The notes under the pieces were generated by a model, which was not told the DNA's origin, searched no databases, and saw only the letters and a list, made by a program, of their open reading frames with translations. DNA of 64,000 nt from Micromonospora sp. C31 (GTDB lineage: Bacteria; Actinomycetota; Actinomycetes; Mycobacteriales; Micromonosporaceae): contig NZ_JAGPXN010000013.1 of assembly GCF_018070575.1 (NCBI RefSeq), positions 124,001 to 188,000 on the forward strand. Reading direction: 5' to 3'. The position numbers and the translations under genes were made by a program. Positions 29,874 to 54,299 of the stretch are shown here, in pieces (the first letter of the stretch is position 1; each line of letters starts with the position of its first letter).

Positions 29874-29877
<4 letters not shown>
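22756..29877 (-). CDS. NRPS, C-A-T-C*-A-T-TE (predicted modules 7-8 and release)
   Basis: 2373-residue terminal synthetase. C1 has HHISSDGWS (~res 172). A1 (core YTSGSTGRPKG ~630) has pocket D-V-W-H-I-S-L-V-D, a serine code. T1 is LGGDSMRAI (~1010). C* has SHAILDGWS (~1219): the first His of HHxxxDG is Ser. A2 (~1670) reads D-A-W-T-V-G-A-V-V, a hydrophobic pocket near phenylalanine types. T2 is LGGHSLAMM (~2050). TE: the nucleophile elbow reads FSWCGGSGIASEMA, with Cys2181 where Ser is usual; the His is in GDHFSVIKPP. GTG 29877 overlaps the upstream NRPS stop (GTGA). Codon 56 is a rare TTA. Part of C1 is identical in DNA to the C1 of the NRPS at 39878-46378. Confidence 0.95.
28410..28559 (-). 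repeat. Near-identical inverted copy of 41211-41371 (C1-A1 linker)
   Basis: The reverse complement matches the C1-to-A1 linker of the rightward NRPS with only a handful of mismatches, mainly around the two short variable stretches CGGCCGCGC/CGGTCACCC and TCGCGCAC/TCGACCAC. It lies near the 181-bp perfect repeat at 28717-28897 and in the same relative order. Confidence 0.8.
28717..28897 (-). repeat. 181-bp perfect inverted copy of 40873-41053 (C domain)
   Basis: Compared base by base, the reverse complement of this stretch equals 40873-41053 over all 181 bases. Both encode the same part of a first condensation domain (around VREAVLDAQSHQDVPFERIV). Synonymous identity over this length implies recent duplication or gene conversion between the two divergent NRPS genes. 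Confidence 0.9.
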
Positions 29878-36380
<6,503 letters not shown>

Positions 36381-36490
36381 CAGTCTTCGCCTCCGTGTCC
36401 GGGCCGGGCATCGCTGCGATGCCGTCGGGAGTTGCCGTTGCCGGGTGGGCGACGCCGCCGCCGCGCCGGTACGCGTGCGGAACAGCCGCC

Positions 36491-36530
36491 CGTCGGTGCG
36501 GTGTGCGAGGGGGCCCTCGGCACACCGACG
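36491..36530 (-). terminator. Long stem-loop between dioxygenase and NRPS genes
   Basis: Five bases beyond the dioxygenase stop. Two pairings are possible: outer CGTCGGTG (36491-36498) with CACCGACG (36523-36530), or CGGTGTGC-GAGGG with CCCTC-GGCACACCG (36499-36527). It may terminate or attenuate transcription ahead of the 13.6 kb of NRPS DNA. The remaining gap to 36380 shows no gene. Confidence 0.5.
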
Positions 36531-36534
36531 ACGC

Positions 36535-37539
36535 TCACCCGGGGGCGGCGCCGGCCGCCGCGAGCGCCGCGCGGTACGGCTCGGCCATCGCCACGGCGAT
36601 CCTGCGGTCGCCGGTGAACGGTTCCCGGGCGTGCGCGGCGAGCATGTTGTCCACCACCAGGACGTCGTCGCGCTGCCAGTCGAAGCGCCGCTGGGCCGCC
36701 CGGTAGCAGTCCCGCAGGTGGGCCACCACGTCGTCCGGGATGCACCCGCCGTCGCCGTAGTAGGTGTTCGTGGGCAGCTCGGTCTCGTCGAACAGTTCCC
36801 GCAGCCCGGCGCAGACCTCCTCGGCCAGCGTGGTCACGTGGAAGAAGGTCACGTGGTTGAACCAGAGCAGCTCACCGGTTCCCGGGTGCCGGTGCACGGC
36901 ATCGCGTCGGGCGCGGGTACGCAGCCCCGAGCCGGTCCACTCCACCTCGATGCCGCTGCGGGCGCAGTAGCGGGACACCTCGTCGCGGTCGTCGGTGTTG
37001 AACGCCCGCTGCCAGGGCACGCCGAAGCCCTCGTGGAAGTTGCGCACCACCAGCCAGCCCCGGGCGATGAACTCGGCGGACACCGCCGGGTCGATGCGCT
37101 GGCGCACCAGGCGGGTGTCGGCGAGCGGGGTGGCGCCCAGGGTGGCCGGCGTACGCAGGCAGTAGAAGTAGAGCGTCATGGGCCAGTCGGCCTGGTAGGA
37201 GTTCTCGTTGTGCAGGAAGATCTCCTCGGCCGGCGGGAAGTCCGTCGAGGTGTAGACCCGCCCCTGGATGGTGCTACGGGGCGACGAGCGCTCGGCGTAG
37301 TCCAGCGGCTCACCGGAGAGCGCCCGGACCACCCCCTCGAAGCCGGCCACCCCGCCGACGTCGAACCCGCGCAGCAGGACGGCCCCGTGCGCACGCAGCC
37401 GGGCCCGGATCGCGGCCCGGTCGGCGGCCAGCCGCCCGCCGATCGGCTCCCCCGGCGTAGCGGCGGTCAGGACGAACGGAAGCGGTCTCTCGGCCGGCCC
37501 GCGCGGCAGCGGCGGCACCGTCATCCGGGGCGTACTCAT
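36535..37539 (-). CDS. TauD/SyrP-like Fe(II)/2-oxoglutarate dioxygenase
   Basis: 334-residue non-haem iron oxygenase. The facial triad is His110 and Glu112 in FLHNENSYQ, and His303 in MLAAHAREPFTGDRRIAVAM, with the following Arg for 2-oxoglutarate. This combination is typical of SyrP-like and VioC-like enzymes that beta-hydroxylate amino acids, either free or bound to a carrier protein. It opens the leftward NRPS operon, so it should hydroxylate one residue of the peptide (which one is unknown). ATG 37539 has the Shine-Dalgarno ACAGGAGAAGCG. It shares a 219-bp divergent promoter region with mbtH. Confidence 0.9.
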   Translation of the reverse strand: MSTPRMTVPPLPRGPAERPLPFVLTAATPGEPIGGRLAADRAAIRARLRAHGAVLLRGFDVGGVAGFEGVVRALSGEPLDYAERSSPRSTIQGRVYTSTDFPPAEEIFLHNENSYQADWPMTLYFYCLRTPATLGATPLADTRLVRQRIDPAVSAEFIARGWLVVRNFHEGFGVPWQRAFNTDDRDEVSRYCARSGIEVEWTGSGLRTRARRDAVHRHPGTGELLWFNHVTFFHVTTLAEEVCAGLRELFDETELPTNTYYGDGGCIPDDVVAHLRDCYRAAQRRFDWQRDDVLVVDNMLAAHAREPFTGDRRIAVAMAEPYRAALAAAGAAPG

Positions 37540-37758
37540 CGCTTCTCCTGTCGGCCTCTGGGCTGCCGGTCACGCGGCACGGCTCAGCCTGTCCGCTGAG
37601 GCACGGGTCAGAAAGAGAATCCCCGGCAAGGCTGGTACGGGTTTTTCTGCCAGTTCTTCTCTACGTACGGCGATCGGCGTCCCGGCAGGGTGTGTGACCG
37701 GCAGTGGGACCAGTGTCGTGTCGTACGACACGGCTGCCCTTCCCGAGGAGGAGCCGGC
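37540..37758. promoter_or_regulatory. Divergent promoter region of the NRPS locus
   Basis: Both arms of the NRPS cluster start from this gap: the dioxygenase gene leftward and mbtH rightward. It contains a perfect 16-bp palindrome CGTGTCGTACGACACG (37717-37732), 26 bases ahead of the mbtH ATG, the best operator candidate in the locus. A smaller stem CTCAGC/GCTGAG lies at 37584-37601. The pyrimidine-rich, relatively AT-rich stretch around 37650-37675 probably holds the promoters. No clear consensus -35/-10 pair could be assigned. Confidence 0.65.
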
Positions 37759-37977
37759 ATGTCCGACGAGAACACCGATGAGCGCGCGTACCGGGTCGTG
37801 GTGAACGACGAGGAGCAGTACTCGATCTGGCTGGGCGACCGGGAGCTGCCGCTCGGATGGCGTGCGGAGGGCACCGAGGGCACCCGCGAGGAGTGCCTGA
37901 AGCGGATCGACGAGGTGTGGACCGACATGCGCCCGCTCAGCCTGCGCCGGCGTATGGAGCAGGCGGCGGGCCGGTAG
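37759..37977 (+). CDS. MbtH-like protein
   Basis: 72-residue MbtH-family partner that binds and activates NRPS adenylation domains. Family motifs are complete: VVNDEEQYSIWLGDRELP, LGWRAEG, and ECLKRIDEVWTDMRPLSLR. The ATG at 37759 is chosen because the preceding GAGGAGGAG is an excellent Shine-Dalgarno; the frame is open further upstream but would read through the palindromic operator. First gene of the rightward operon, two bases ahead of the loading A-T protein. One copy may serve all NRPSs in both arms. Confidence 0.97.
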   Translation: MSDENTDERAYRVVVNDEEQYSIWLGDRELPLGWRAEGTEGTREECLKRIDEVWTDMRPLSLRRRMEQAAGR

Positions 37978-37979
37978 TC

Positions 37980-39877
37980 GTGACCGCCATGGCGAAGCTG
38001 ACCGCGGCCGACGGGCACCGGGTCCCGACAGGGTGGAACGACACCGCGGTCGGATATCCGACCGACCCGTGCCTGCACGAGCTGGTCGAGGAGCAGGTAC
38101 GGCGTACCCCGGACGCGATCGCCGTGGTGTCCGACGAGCGGACCGTCCGCTACGTCGAGCTGAACCGCGAGGCCAACCGGCTCGCGCGCCGGCTGCGGGC
38201 AGCCGGGGTGCACGCGGAGTCGGTGGTGGGCGTGTGCCTGCACCGGGGGGTCGACCTGGTGGTGGCCCTGCTGGGGGTACTCAAGGCGGGTGGCGCCTAC
38301 CTGCCGGTGGACCCGGACCAGCCGGCGGACCGGATCCGCTACCTGCTGACCGACTCGGGGGCGACGACCGTCGTCACCGGCCCGGGTGTCGACCACGGGC
38401 CGCTCGCCGCCGCCACCGGCGCCCCGGTCCGGGTCGACGACGACCGCCGAGAGCTACCGGACGGCGACCCGGAACCGGTCGTCGGCCCGGCCAACGCCGC
38501 CTACGTCATCTACACCTCCGGCTCCACCGGCCGACCGAAGGGCGTGGTCGTGGAGCACCGGTCGATCGTCAACCGGGTGCGCTGGAGGCCGGACGCCCGG
38601 GGCGCCGACGGCGGCGTGGTGCTCCAGAAGACACCGTTCGGCTTCGACGTCTCGGTGTGTGAGCTCTTCTCCCCGCTGACCACCGGCGCGACGCTGGTGA
38701 TGGCCCGTCCCGGCGGGCACCGCGATCCGGCGTACCTGGCCCGGGTGGTGGCCGAACGGCAGGTCACCTCGATCCGGTTCGTGCCGTCGATGCTGCGCGC
38801 CTTCCTGGACGTGCTGCCCGCCGGCCGGGCCAGCCTGCCGTCCATCCGGCAGGTGCTGTGCAGCGGCGAGGCGCTCCCCGCGGACCTGGTGGCCGCGGCG
38901 CACGACCGGCTCGACTGCGAGGTGTTCAACCTCTACGGACCGACCGAGGCGGCGGTCGAGGTGACCAGCACCCGCTGCCTGCCCGGCGAGGCGGTGACCA
39001 TCGGCCGGCCGGTGGCCAACACCCGCACGTACGTCGTGGACGTCGCGCTGCGGCCGGTGCCGGTCGGCGAGCCCGGGGAGCTGGTGCTCGCCGGGATCCA
39101 GCTCGCCCGGGGCTATCTGGGCCGGCCGGGTCTGACCGCAGCCTGCTTCGTCCCCGACCCGTTCGCCGACCGGCCCGGACAGCGCATGTACCGCACCGGC
39201 GACCAGGCCCGCTACCTGCCGGACGGCAGCATCGAGTACCTGGGCCGGCGGGACCACCAGGTGAAGATCAGGGGCTTCCGGATCGAACTGGGCGAGATCG
39301 AGTCGGTACTGGGCCGGCATCCCGCCGTCCGCGCCGTCGTGGTGGACGTGCGCCACGGCGCGGCCGGCGGCCCGCAGCTCGTCGCGTACCTGCTGCCGGC
39401 CGGCCCGGAGCCGGTCGACCACCTGGCGGTCCGCGCGTACCTGGCTGAGCGGTTGCCGGAGCACATGGTCCCGCAGCGCTGGGTGACGCTCGACGACCTG
39501 CCGCTGACCGGCAGCGGAAAGGTCGACCGCGGGCGGTTGCCGGAGCCCGCCGCAGCCGGCCCGGTGCCCGACGCACCGACGGTGGCGCCGCGTACCCCCA
39601 CCGAACGGGTCGTGGCCGAGGTGTGGGCCGAGGTGCTGGGCGTCGACCGCTGCGGTACCCACGACGACTTCTTCGACCTCGGCGGTCACTCCCTGCTGGC
39701 CACCCGGGTCGTCGCGTTGCTGCACGAGCGGTTCCCGGTCGACCTGCCGGTCAGTGCGGTCTTCGAGGCGCCGACCGTGGCAGAACTGGCGACGGTCCTT
39801 GAGCGGGCCGTCGAGGAACGGGTGGCGGGAATGTCCGAGTCCGAATTGGAGACGATGTTGGCACAGGTGGGCGAGGA

Positions 39878-39881
<4 letters not shown>
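37980..39881 (+). CDS. NRPS, A-T (predicted module 2)
   Basis: 633 residues; A (core YTSGSTGRPKG ~180) and T (LGGHSLLAT ~570), no condensation domain. The pocket reads D-V-C-R-L-S-L-V-E. Its framework (D-V, L-S-L-V) is that of serine domains (DVWHLSLVD), but position 239 is Cys, 278 Arg and 331 Glu. The C-terminus carries an acidic helix MSESELETMLAQVGEE that may dock with the next protein. GTG 37980 is two bases after the mbtH stop; ATG 37989 is an alternative start. Without its own C domain it would either load the line or accept a peptide from the C-terminal C domain of the NRPS at 50148-53351. The stop overlaps the next gene (ATGA). Confidence 0.95.
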
Positions 39882-46378
<6,497 letters not shown>

Positions 46379-46424
46379 GCCCGCGCGGGGGGCCGGCCGG
46401 TCACCGCCGGATCGGCCGCGACCG

Positions 46425-47702
46425 GTGAGCCGGGTCGACGATCCGGTCGCCGGGGAGCGGATCCCGCCGCTGCACCGCAACCGGGACTTCCTGCTGTTGT
46501 GGAGCGGGTCGGCGGTCTCCATGCTCGGCTCGACCGCATCGCTGGTGGCGTACCCGCTGCTGGTGCTGGCACTGACCGGCTCGCCGGGCGCCGCCGGGCT
46601 GGCCGGTTTCGTGGCGCTGGTGCCGACGCTGCTGTTCCAGCTGCCGGCCGGGGCGCTGGTGGACCGGTGGGACCGCAAGCGGGTGATGATCTGGTGCGAC
46701 GTGCTGCGGGCGTTGGGGGTGGGCAGCATCGTGGCGGCGATCGCCGTCGACGAGCTGCACCTGTGGCACGTGCTGACCGTCGGTTTCGTTGAGGGGACGT
46801 TGTCGGTCGGGTACGAGCTGGCAGCCGGCGCCGCGATCCCGAACGTGGTGCACCCGAGCCAGGTGACCACCGCGCTGTCGCGCAACGAGGCCCGTGAGCG
46901 GGCCGCGGTGATGGCCGGTACCCCGCTCGGCGGGGCGCTGTTCGGGTTGGGGCGCATCTGGCCGTTCGTGCTGGACACGGTCTCCTACCTGGTCTCCCTG
47001 CTGACGCTGCTGTTCATCCGCCGCGACTTCCAGGCCGCACCGGGCAGCGCGACCGGCACCGGACCCGGCACCGGGAAGCTGGCCGCCGAACTCACCCACG
47101 GGCTGCGCTGGTTGTGGGGCCAGCCGTTCCTGCGCACGGCCACCCTGCTGGTCGCCGGGAGCAACCTGCTGTTCCGCGTCCTGTTCTTGATCATCATCGT
47201 GGCGTTCGAGGCCGCCGGGGCGGCCCCGGCCGCCATCGGCCTGCTGCTCGGTGTGGCCGGCACCAGCGGGGTGCTCGGCTCACTGGTCGCGACGTGGTGC
47301 GCCGGACGCTTCCCGATGCGCGCGATCGTCATCGCCGCGAACTGGATGTGGGCGCTGATGACCTGCGTCATCGCCCTCACCGACGACCGCTACCTGATCG
47401 GCGCCGCTTACGCCCTGATGTGGTTCGTGGGGCCGATCTGGAACGTGGCGGTCGCCGGATACCAGATGGCCCTCACCCCCGACCACATCCAGGGCCGGGT
47501 GCTCAGCGCGGTCAGCCTGCTGGCCAACGGCGCGGTCGCGCTCGGTTCCCTGGCCGGGGGCTACCTGCTGGAGTCGCTCGGGCCGGCACACGCCGCGTGG
47601 TCGATGGCCGTCTGGATGGTCCTGCTCGCCGCCCTGGCGACGCTGAGCCGCTCGATACGTCGAGCGAGCTTTCTGCCGATCGAGCCCCCAAGGAGGAGCT
47701 GA
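46425..47702 (+). CDS. MFS exporter, EntS-like
   Basis: About 425 residues, ~12 transmembrane helices, of the MFS_3/EntS group often encoded in siderophore and NRPS clusters. Landmarks: RNRDFLLLWSGSAVSMLGS at the N-terminus, FQLPAGALVDRWDRKRVM (motif A), EARERAAVMAGTPLGGALFG, and VLSAVSLLANGAVALGSLAGG. It is probably the efflux pump for the peptide made here. No good Shine-Dalgarno distinguishes the GTG at 46425 from the in-frame GTG at 46368, which would overlap the NRPS end by 11 bases; I chose 46425 because the extra 19 residues are low-complexity. The stop precedes the panD-like gene, whose AGGAGGAG sits inside this gene's 3' end. Confidence 0.88.
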   Translation: MSRVDDPVAGERIPPLHRNRDFLLLWSGSAVSMLGSTASLVAYPLLVLALTGSPGAAGLAGFVALVPTLLFQLPAGALVDRWDRKRVMIWCDVLRALGVGSIVAAIAVDELHLWHVLTVGFVEGTLSVGYELAAGAAIPNVVHPSQVTTALSRNEARERAAVMAGTPLGGALFGLGRIWPFVLDTVSYLVSLLTLLFIRRDFQAAPGSATGTGPGTGKLAAELTHGLRWLWGQPFLRTATLLVAGSNLLFRVLFLIIIVAFEAAGAAPAAIGLLLGVAGTSGVLGSLVATWCAGRFPMRAIVIAANWMWALMTCVIALTDDRYLIGAAYALMWFVGPIWNVAVAGYQMALTPDHIQGRVLSAVSLLANGAVALGSLAGGYLLESLGPAHAAWSMAVWMVLLAALATLSRSIRRASFLPIEPPRRS

Positions 47703-47704
47703 AG

Positions 47705-48160
47705 GTGTTGCGCACCATACTCAAATCGAAGATCCACCGCGCGGTGGTCACCCAGGCCGACCTGCACTACGTCGGCTCGCTGACCATCGACGAGGACCTG
47801 ATGGACGCCGCCGACCTGCTCGCCGGCGAGCAGGTGCACGTGGTGGACGTCAACAACGGCGCCCGCCTGGAGACGTACGTGATCCCCGGCAGGCGCGGCA
47901 GCGGGGTCATCGGGATCAACGGGGCCGCCGCCCGGCTGATCCACCCCGGCGACCTGGTCATCATCATCAGCTACGCGGCGATGATCGACCCGGACGCCAA
48001 GGGGTACTCGCCCCGGGTGGTGATGGTGGACGAGGCCAACCGGATGCTCGGCACCACCGACGACCCGGCCGAGGCGATCCCCGGCACCGCGACCGTTCCC
48101 GGCAGCACCCTGCGGGCCGCTACGGATCCCCGTAGCGGGAGTGAACATGCGGGCCGATGA
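47705..48160 (+). CDS. panD: Aspartate 1-decarboxylase (PanD), pyruvoyl-dependent
   Basis: 151 residues (usual ~126-140, so a slightly long C-terminus). The self-processing site is canonical: YVGSLTID with Gly24-Ser25, where cleavage gives the pyruvoyl group. Lys9 (LKSKIHRA) and the core NGAAARLIHPGDLVIIISYA are conserved. It decarboxylates L-aspartate to beta-alanine. Position inside the NRPS operon, with AGGAGGAG ahead of the GTG at 47705, implies a role in peptide building-block supply rather than pantothenate. Yet every adenylation domain visible keeps Asp235, which beta-amino-acid domains usually lack, so where beta-alanine goes is unclear. The 3' end overlaps the next gene by 14 bases. 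Confidence 0.93.
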   Translation: MLRTILKSKIHRAVVTQADLHYVGSLTIDEDLMDAADLLAGEQVHVVDVNNGARLETYVIPGRRGSGVIGINGAAARLIHPGDLVIIISYAAMIDPDAKGYSPRVVMVDEANRMLGTTDDPAEAIPGTATVPGSTLRAATDPRSGSEHAGR

Positions 48161-49163
48161 GACCGATGTCGGCGGGGTGCTGAACACGATCGGCGGCTCC
48201 CCACTGGTCCGGCTGGACAAGCTCATGCCGGACGCCCCGTTCACCCTGTGGGCGAAGTTGGAGGCGCACAACCCGGGCGGCAGCATCAAGGACCGCTCGG
48301 CGCTGGGCATGCTGATCGACCGGCTCCGGGCCGGGGAGCTGCAACCTGGCCGGTCGGTGGTGGTCGAGTCCAGTTCGGGCAATCTCGGCATCGGGCTGGC
48401 CCAGGTGTGCCGCTACTTCGGCATCCGGTTCATCTGCGTGGTGGACCCCCGGACGAACGCGCAGAACATCGCGGTCATGCGCGCGTTCGACGCCGAGGTG
48501 GAGGTGGTGACCCGCACCGACCCGGCCACGGGCGAGTACCTGCCGCAACGGATCCGCCGGGTCCAGGAACTGGTCGACAGCGTCCCGAACGCCTGGTGGC
48601 CGGACCAGTACGCCAACCCGCTGAACCCCCGCGCCCACGAGACCACCATGCGGGAGATCGTCGAGGGCGTGCCCACCCCGCTGGACTTCCTGTTCTGCGC
48701 GACCAGTTCCTGCGGCACGCTGCGCGGCTGTGCCGACTACGCGCGCCGGCACGAACTGGCGCTGACCATCGTCGCGGTGGACGCCGCGGGCAGCGCGATC
48801 TTCGGTGACCACCCCCCACGCAAGCGACTCATCCCCGGCCACGGCGCGGGAATCCGGCCGAAGCTCTACCGGGACGGGCTGGCCGACAAGGTGATGCACG
48901 TCGACGACCTGGACTGCGTGGCCGGGTGCCGCCGGCTGGTCCGCCGGGAGGCCATCCTCGCCGGTGGGTCGTCCGGCGCGGTGGTGGCCGCCCTGGAGCA
49001 GTTGCGTGACCTGATCCCGGCCGGCGCGACCTGCGCGCTGATCTTCCCTGACCGGGGTGAGCGCTACCTGAACACGATCTACGACGACGACTGGGTGACC
49101 GGGCACTTCGGCGACGTCACCCACCTGTGGAGGGACCGGACCGTGGACGTGCCGCCATGCTGA
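48147..49163 (+). CDS. sbnA: SbnA-like PLP synthase for L-2,3-diaminopropionate
   Basis: 338-residue cysteine-synthase-fold enzyme. The PLP lysine is Lys48 in NPGGSIKDRSALG; the phosphate/substrate loop is ESSSGNLGIGLAQVC; the family has CATSSCGTLRGCADY and DVPPC-type ends. SbnA of staphyloferrin B condenses O-phosphoserine with glutamate to N-(2-amino-2-carboxyethyl)-glutamate (ACEGA), which SbnB then oxidises to L-Dap and 2-oxoglutarate. Adjacency to an SbnB homologue strongly supports this. The ATG at 48147 is preferred: GGGAG lies five bases upstream. A GTG two codons earlier is possible. It overlaps panD by 14 bases and the next gene by 7. Confidence 0.93.
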   Translation: MRADETDVGGVLNTIGGSPLVRLDKLMPDAPFTLWAKLEAHNPGGSIKDRSALGMLIDRLRAGELQPGRSVVVESSSGNLGIGLAQVCRYFGIRFICVVDPRTNAQNIAVMRAFDAEVEVVTRTDPATGEYLPQRIRRVQELVDSVPNAWWPDQYANPLNPRAHETTMREIVEGVPTPLDFLFCATSSCGTLRGCADYARRHELALTIVAVDAAGSAIFGDHPPRKRLIPGHGAGIRPKLYRDGLADKVMHVDDLDCVAGCRRLVRREAILAGGSSGAVVAALEQLRDLIPAGATCALIFPDRGERYLNTIYDDDWVTGHFGDVTHLWRDRTVDVPPC

Positions 49164-50147
49164 TCGTATCCGCCGGCGAGGTCCGGCAGATCCTGGCCGA
49201 CCGGGAGGACGCCGTCCTGGACGCGGTCCGCCGCGCCTACGTCCTGCACGCACGGGGGCGTACGGTGCTGCCGCACTCGGTGTTCCTGCGGTTCCCGGAG
49301 GACGCCCGCAACCGGATCATCGGACTGCCCGCGTACCTGGGCGACGACTCCCCGGTCGCCGGCATGAAGTGGATCTCGTCATTCCCCGGCAACATCGACC
49401 GGGGGCTGGCCCGCGCCTCCGCCGCGATCGTCGTCAACTCCATGGCGGACGGCCACCCGGTCGCGCTGATCGAGGGCTCCACGATCTCCGCCCGCCGTAC
49501 GGCCGCCAGCGCCGCCCTGGCCGCCGGCGCCCTCGCCCCGCCGGCCGGCGGCGTCTCCCTGATCGGCTGCGGCGTGATCAACTTCGAGGTGCTGCGGTTC
49601 CTCCGCGCGGCGCTGCCCGGTCTGACGGAGGTGACCGTCTTCGACCTGGACGCCGGGCGAGCCGCCGCGTTCGCCCGGCGCTGCGCGCGGTGGGACCTGA
49701 AGGTGAGCGTCGCCGGGGACGTCGAGGAGGCGCTCGGCGCCCACCCACTGGTCTGCCTGGCTACGACGGCGGGCGTACCGCACCTGGGGTTGGCACACTG
49801 CCGGCCGGGGGCGCTCGTGCTGCACCTGTCGCTGCGCGACATCTTCCCGGCGGACATCCGCAGCGCGGTCAACGTGGTCGACGACGCCGACCACGTCTGC
49901 CGGGCGGCCACCTCGCTGCACCTGGCGGAGCAGGAGACCGGCGACCGGGGCCTCATCGCCGCCGGCATCGGCGAGATCCTGGGCGGGACCGGCTGGCGGC
50001 ACGACCCGGAACGGGTCACGGTCTACTCCCCGTTCGGCCTGGGCGTGCTCGACCTCGCCGTGGCCGAGCTGGTGCGCCGGGCCGCGGAGCGGGACGGCCT
50101 CGGCACCCGGCTGCCGGACTTCCTGACCCTGCCGCCGGAGGACCCGG

Positions 50148-50158
<11 letters not shown>
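49157..50158 (+). CDS. sbnB: SbnB-like dehydrogenase (ornithine cyclodeaminase fold), L-Dap biosynthesis
   Basis: 333 residues of the ornithine cyclodeaminase/mu-crystallin family. The conserved substrate region is GMKWISSFPGNIDRGLARAS; the NAD-binding motif is VSLIGCGVINFEVLRFL; later segments are LHLSLRDIFPADI and VNVVDDADHV. SbnB oxidatively cleaves ACEGA to L-Dap, 2-oxoglutarate and ammonium. Paired with the SbnA homologue (7-base overlap) and followed by an NRPS (11-base overlap), it gives a complete L-Dap supply inside one polycistron. VioK/CmnK of tuberactinomycins are comparable. Confidence 0.92.
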
Positions 50159-53351
<3,193 letters not shown>

Positions 53352-53387
53352 GTCGGTAGGTCACCCCACACCGCCCAGGAGACGATC

Positions 53388-53597
53388 ATGAGGAACGCGT
53401 CGAAGCCCGTACTCACCGCCCAGCAGCTCCGGGTGCTCGAACTCGTCGCCGAGGGGTACGACAACGCGGGGATCGCGCGGGAACTGCGCTGCTCACCACA
53501 CAGCGTGAAGAACATGATCTACGACCTCATGGCCCGGTTGCAGGTCTCCAACCGGGTCCACGCGACCGCGTACGCCATCCGGCACGGGCTGATCTGA
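53388..53597 (+). CDS. HTH-only LuxR/GerE-type small regulator
   Basis: 69 residues consisting almost wholly of a LuxR-type HTH: LTAQQLRVLELVAEGYDNAG, IARELRCSPHSVKNMIYDLM, ending AIRHGLI. No receiver or ligand domain is present, as in GerE. ATG 53388 has GGAG at good distance. It is 36 bases beyond the NRPS stop and is probably the last gene of the rightward operon, so it could give feedback control. It faces a paralogous HTH gene (53623-54207) tail to tail, and the two share the ending GLI. Confidence 0.9.
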   Translation: MRNASKPVLTAQQLRVLELVAEGYDNAGIARELRCSPHSVKNMIYDLMARLQVSNRVHATAYAIRHGLI

Positions 53598-53634
53598 CCC
53601 GGCTCGGTCCGTCACGTCCCACTCAGATCAGCCC
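53586..53634. terminator. Bidirectional terminator built from the ends of two paralogous HTH genes
   Basis: Perfect 12-bp inverted repeat GGGCTGATCTGA (53586-53597) / TCAGATCAGCCC (53623-53634) with a 25-nt loop. Each arm is the Gly-Leu-Ile-stop end of a convergent LuxR-type gene, so coding and termination signals coincide. Confidence 0.65.
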
Positions 53635-54207
53635 CTCGCGCAGGGCGCACGCCACGGCGTGCGCCCGGTTGCGCACCTGCCAGCGGCGGGTGATCGCGTG
53701 CACGATGCCGGTCACGGTACGGACCGAGTATGCCAGCGAACGCGCGATCTCCTCGGTCTCGTGCCCGTCGGCGAGCATGAGCAGCACCGCCCGCTCCCGC
53801 TTGGTGAGCTGCCGGACCGCCGGCCGTTCCGGCACCCGGTCGCCGGCCCCGGTGAGCAGGTCCGACGGCACGGTGAAGTTGCCGTCCGCCGTCGCCCGGA
53901 TCGCCGGACGCAGCCGGTCCGGGCCGATTTCGCACCGGCGCAGCAGCCCGCCGGCACCCGCCTCCACGGCCTCGACCACGTCCGACTCCCGCAACGTGTC
54001 GACCACCAGCAGCACCCGCCGGCCGGCGCGGGACAGCGAACGCACCAGGACCAGCACCGCGTCGCCGACCTCGTCGGTCATCACCAGCACCACGTCCGGC
54101 CGGTCGACCGCCACGGTCAGCTCCGGGCACATCCGCACCATGTCGTCGACGCCGACCCGGACCGCCGGGTCGGCGGCGACGACCTGTACCCGTATCCGCT
54201 CGTCCAT
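53623..54207 (-). CDS. Atypical NarL/FixJ response regulator without phospho-acceptor Asp
   Basis: 194 residues: a receiver-like domain (RIRVQVVAADPAVRVGVDDM) and a C-terminal LuxR HTH (QLTKRERAVLLMLADGHET, RSLAYSVRTVTGIVHAITRR). At the phosphorylation site the usual DVVLLD reads DVVLVM, and the conserved Lys after strand 5 is Arg (GGLLRRCE). It therefore cannot be switched by ordinary aspartyl phosphorylation and resembles the atypical receivers of antibiotic-cluster regulators, which bind small molecules. No kinase gene is near. The ATG at 54207 has GGAG eight bases upstream. Convergent with the HTH-only gene and probably regulating one of the two flanking NRPS operons. Confidence 0.88.
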   Translation of the reverse strand: MDERIRVQVVAADPAVRVGVDDMVRMCPELTVAVDRPDVVLVMTDEVGDAVLVLVRSLSRAGRRVLLVVDTLRESDVVEAVEAGAGGLLRRCEIGPDRLRPAIRATADGNFTVPSDLLTGAGDRVPERPAVRQLTKRERAVLLMLADGHETEEIARSLAYSVRTVTGIVHAITRRWQVRNRAHAVACALREGLI

Positions 54208-54299
54208 GCGCACCACTCCAGAAACTCGTCGCCGACGGACGGCAACGAGAATGTCACCGCGACTCCGGCGACCGGTACGGGGAACGGCCCCCATATTCC

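Noticed and set aside
37690..37758. Longer MbtH start upstream of 37759
   Set aside because: The upstream codons read through the 16-bp palindrome and lack a ribosome site, whereas 37759 has GAGGAGGAG and the normal family length.
47705..48160. panD as a misplaced housekeeping gene
   Set aside because: It overlaps the Dap gene by 14 bases and its Shine-Dalgarno lies in the exporter gene, so it is an integral part of the biosynthetic transcript.
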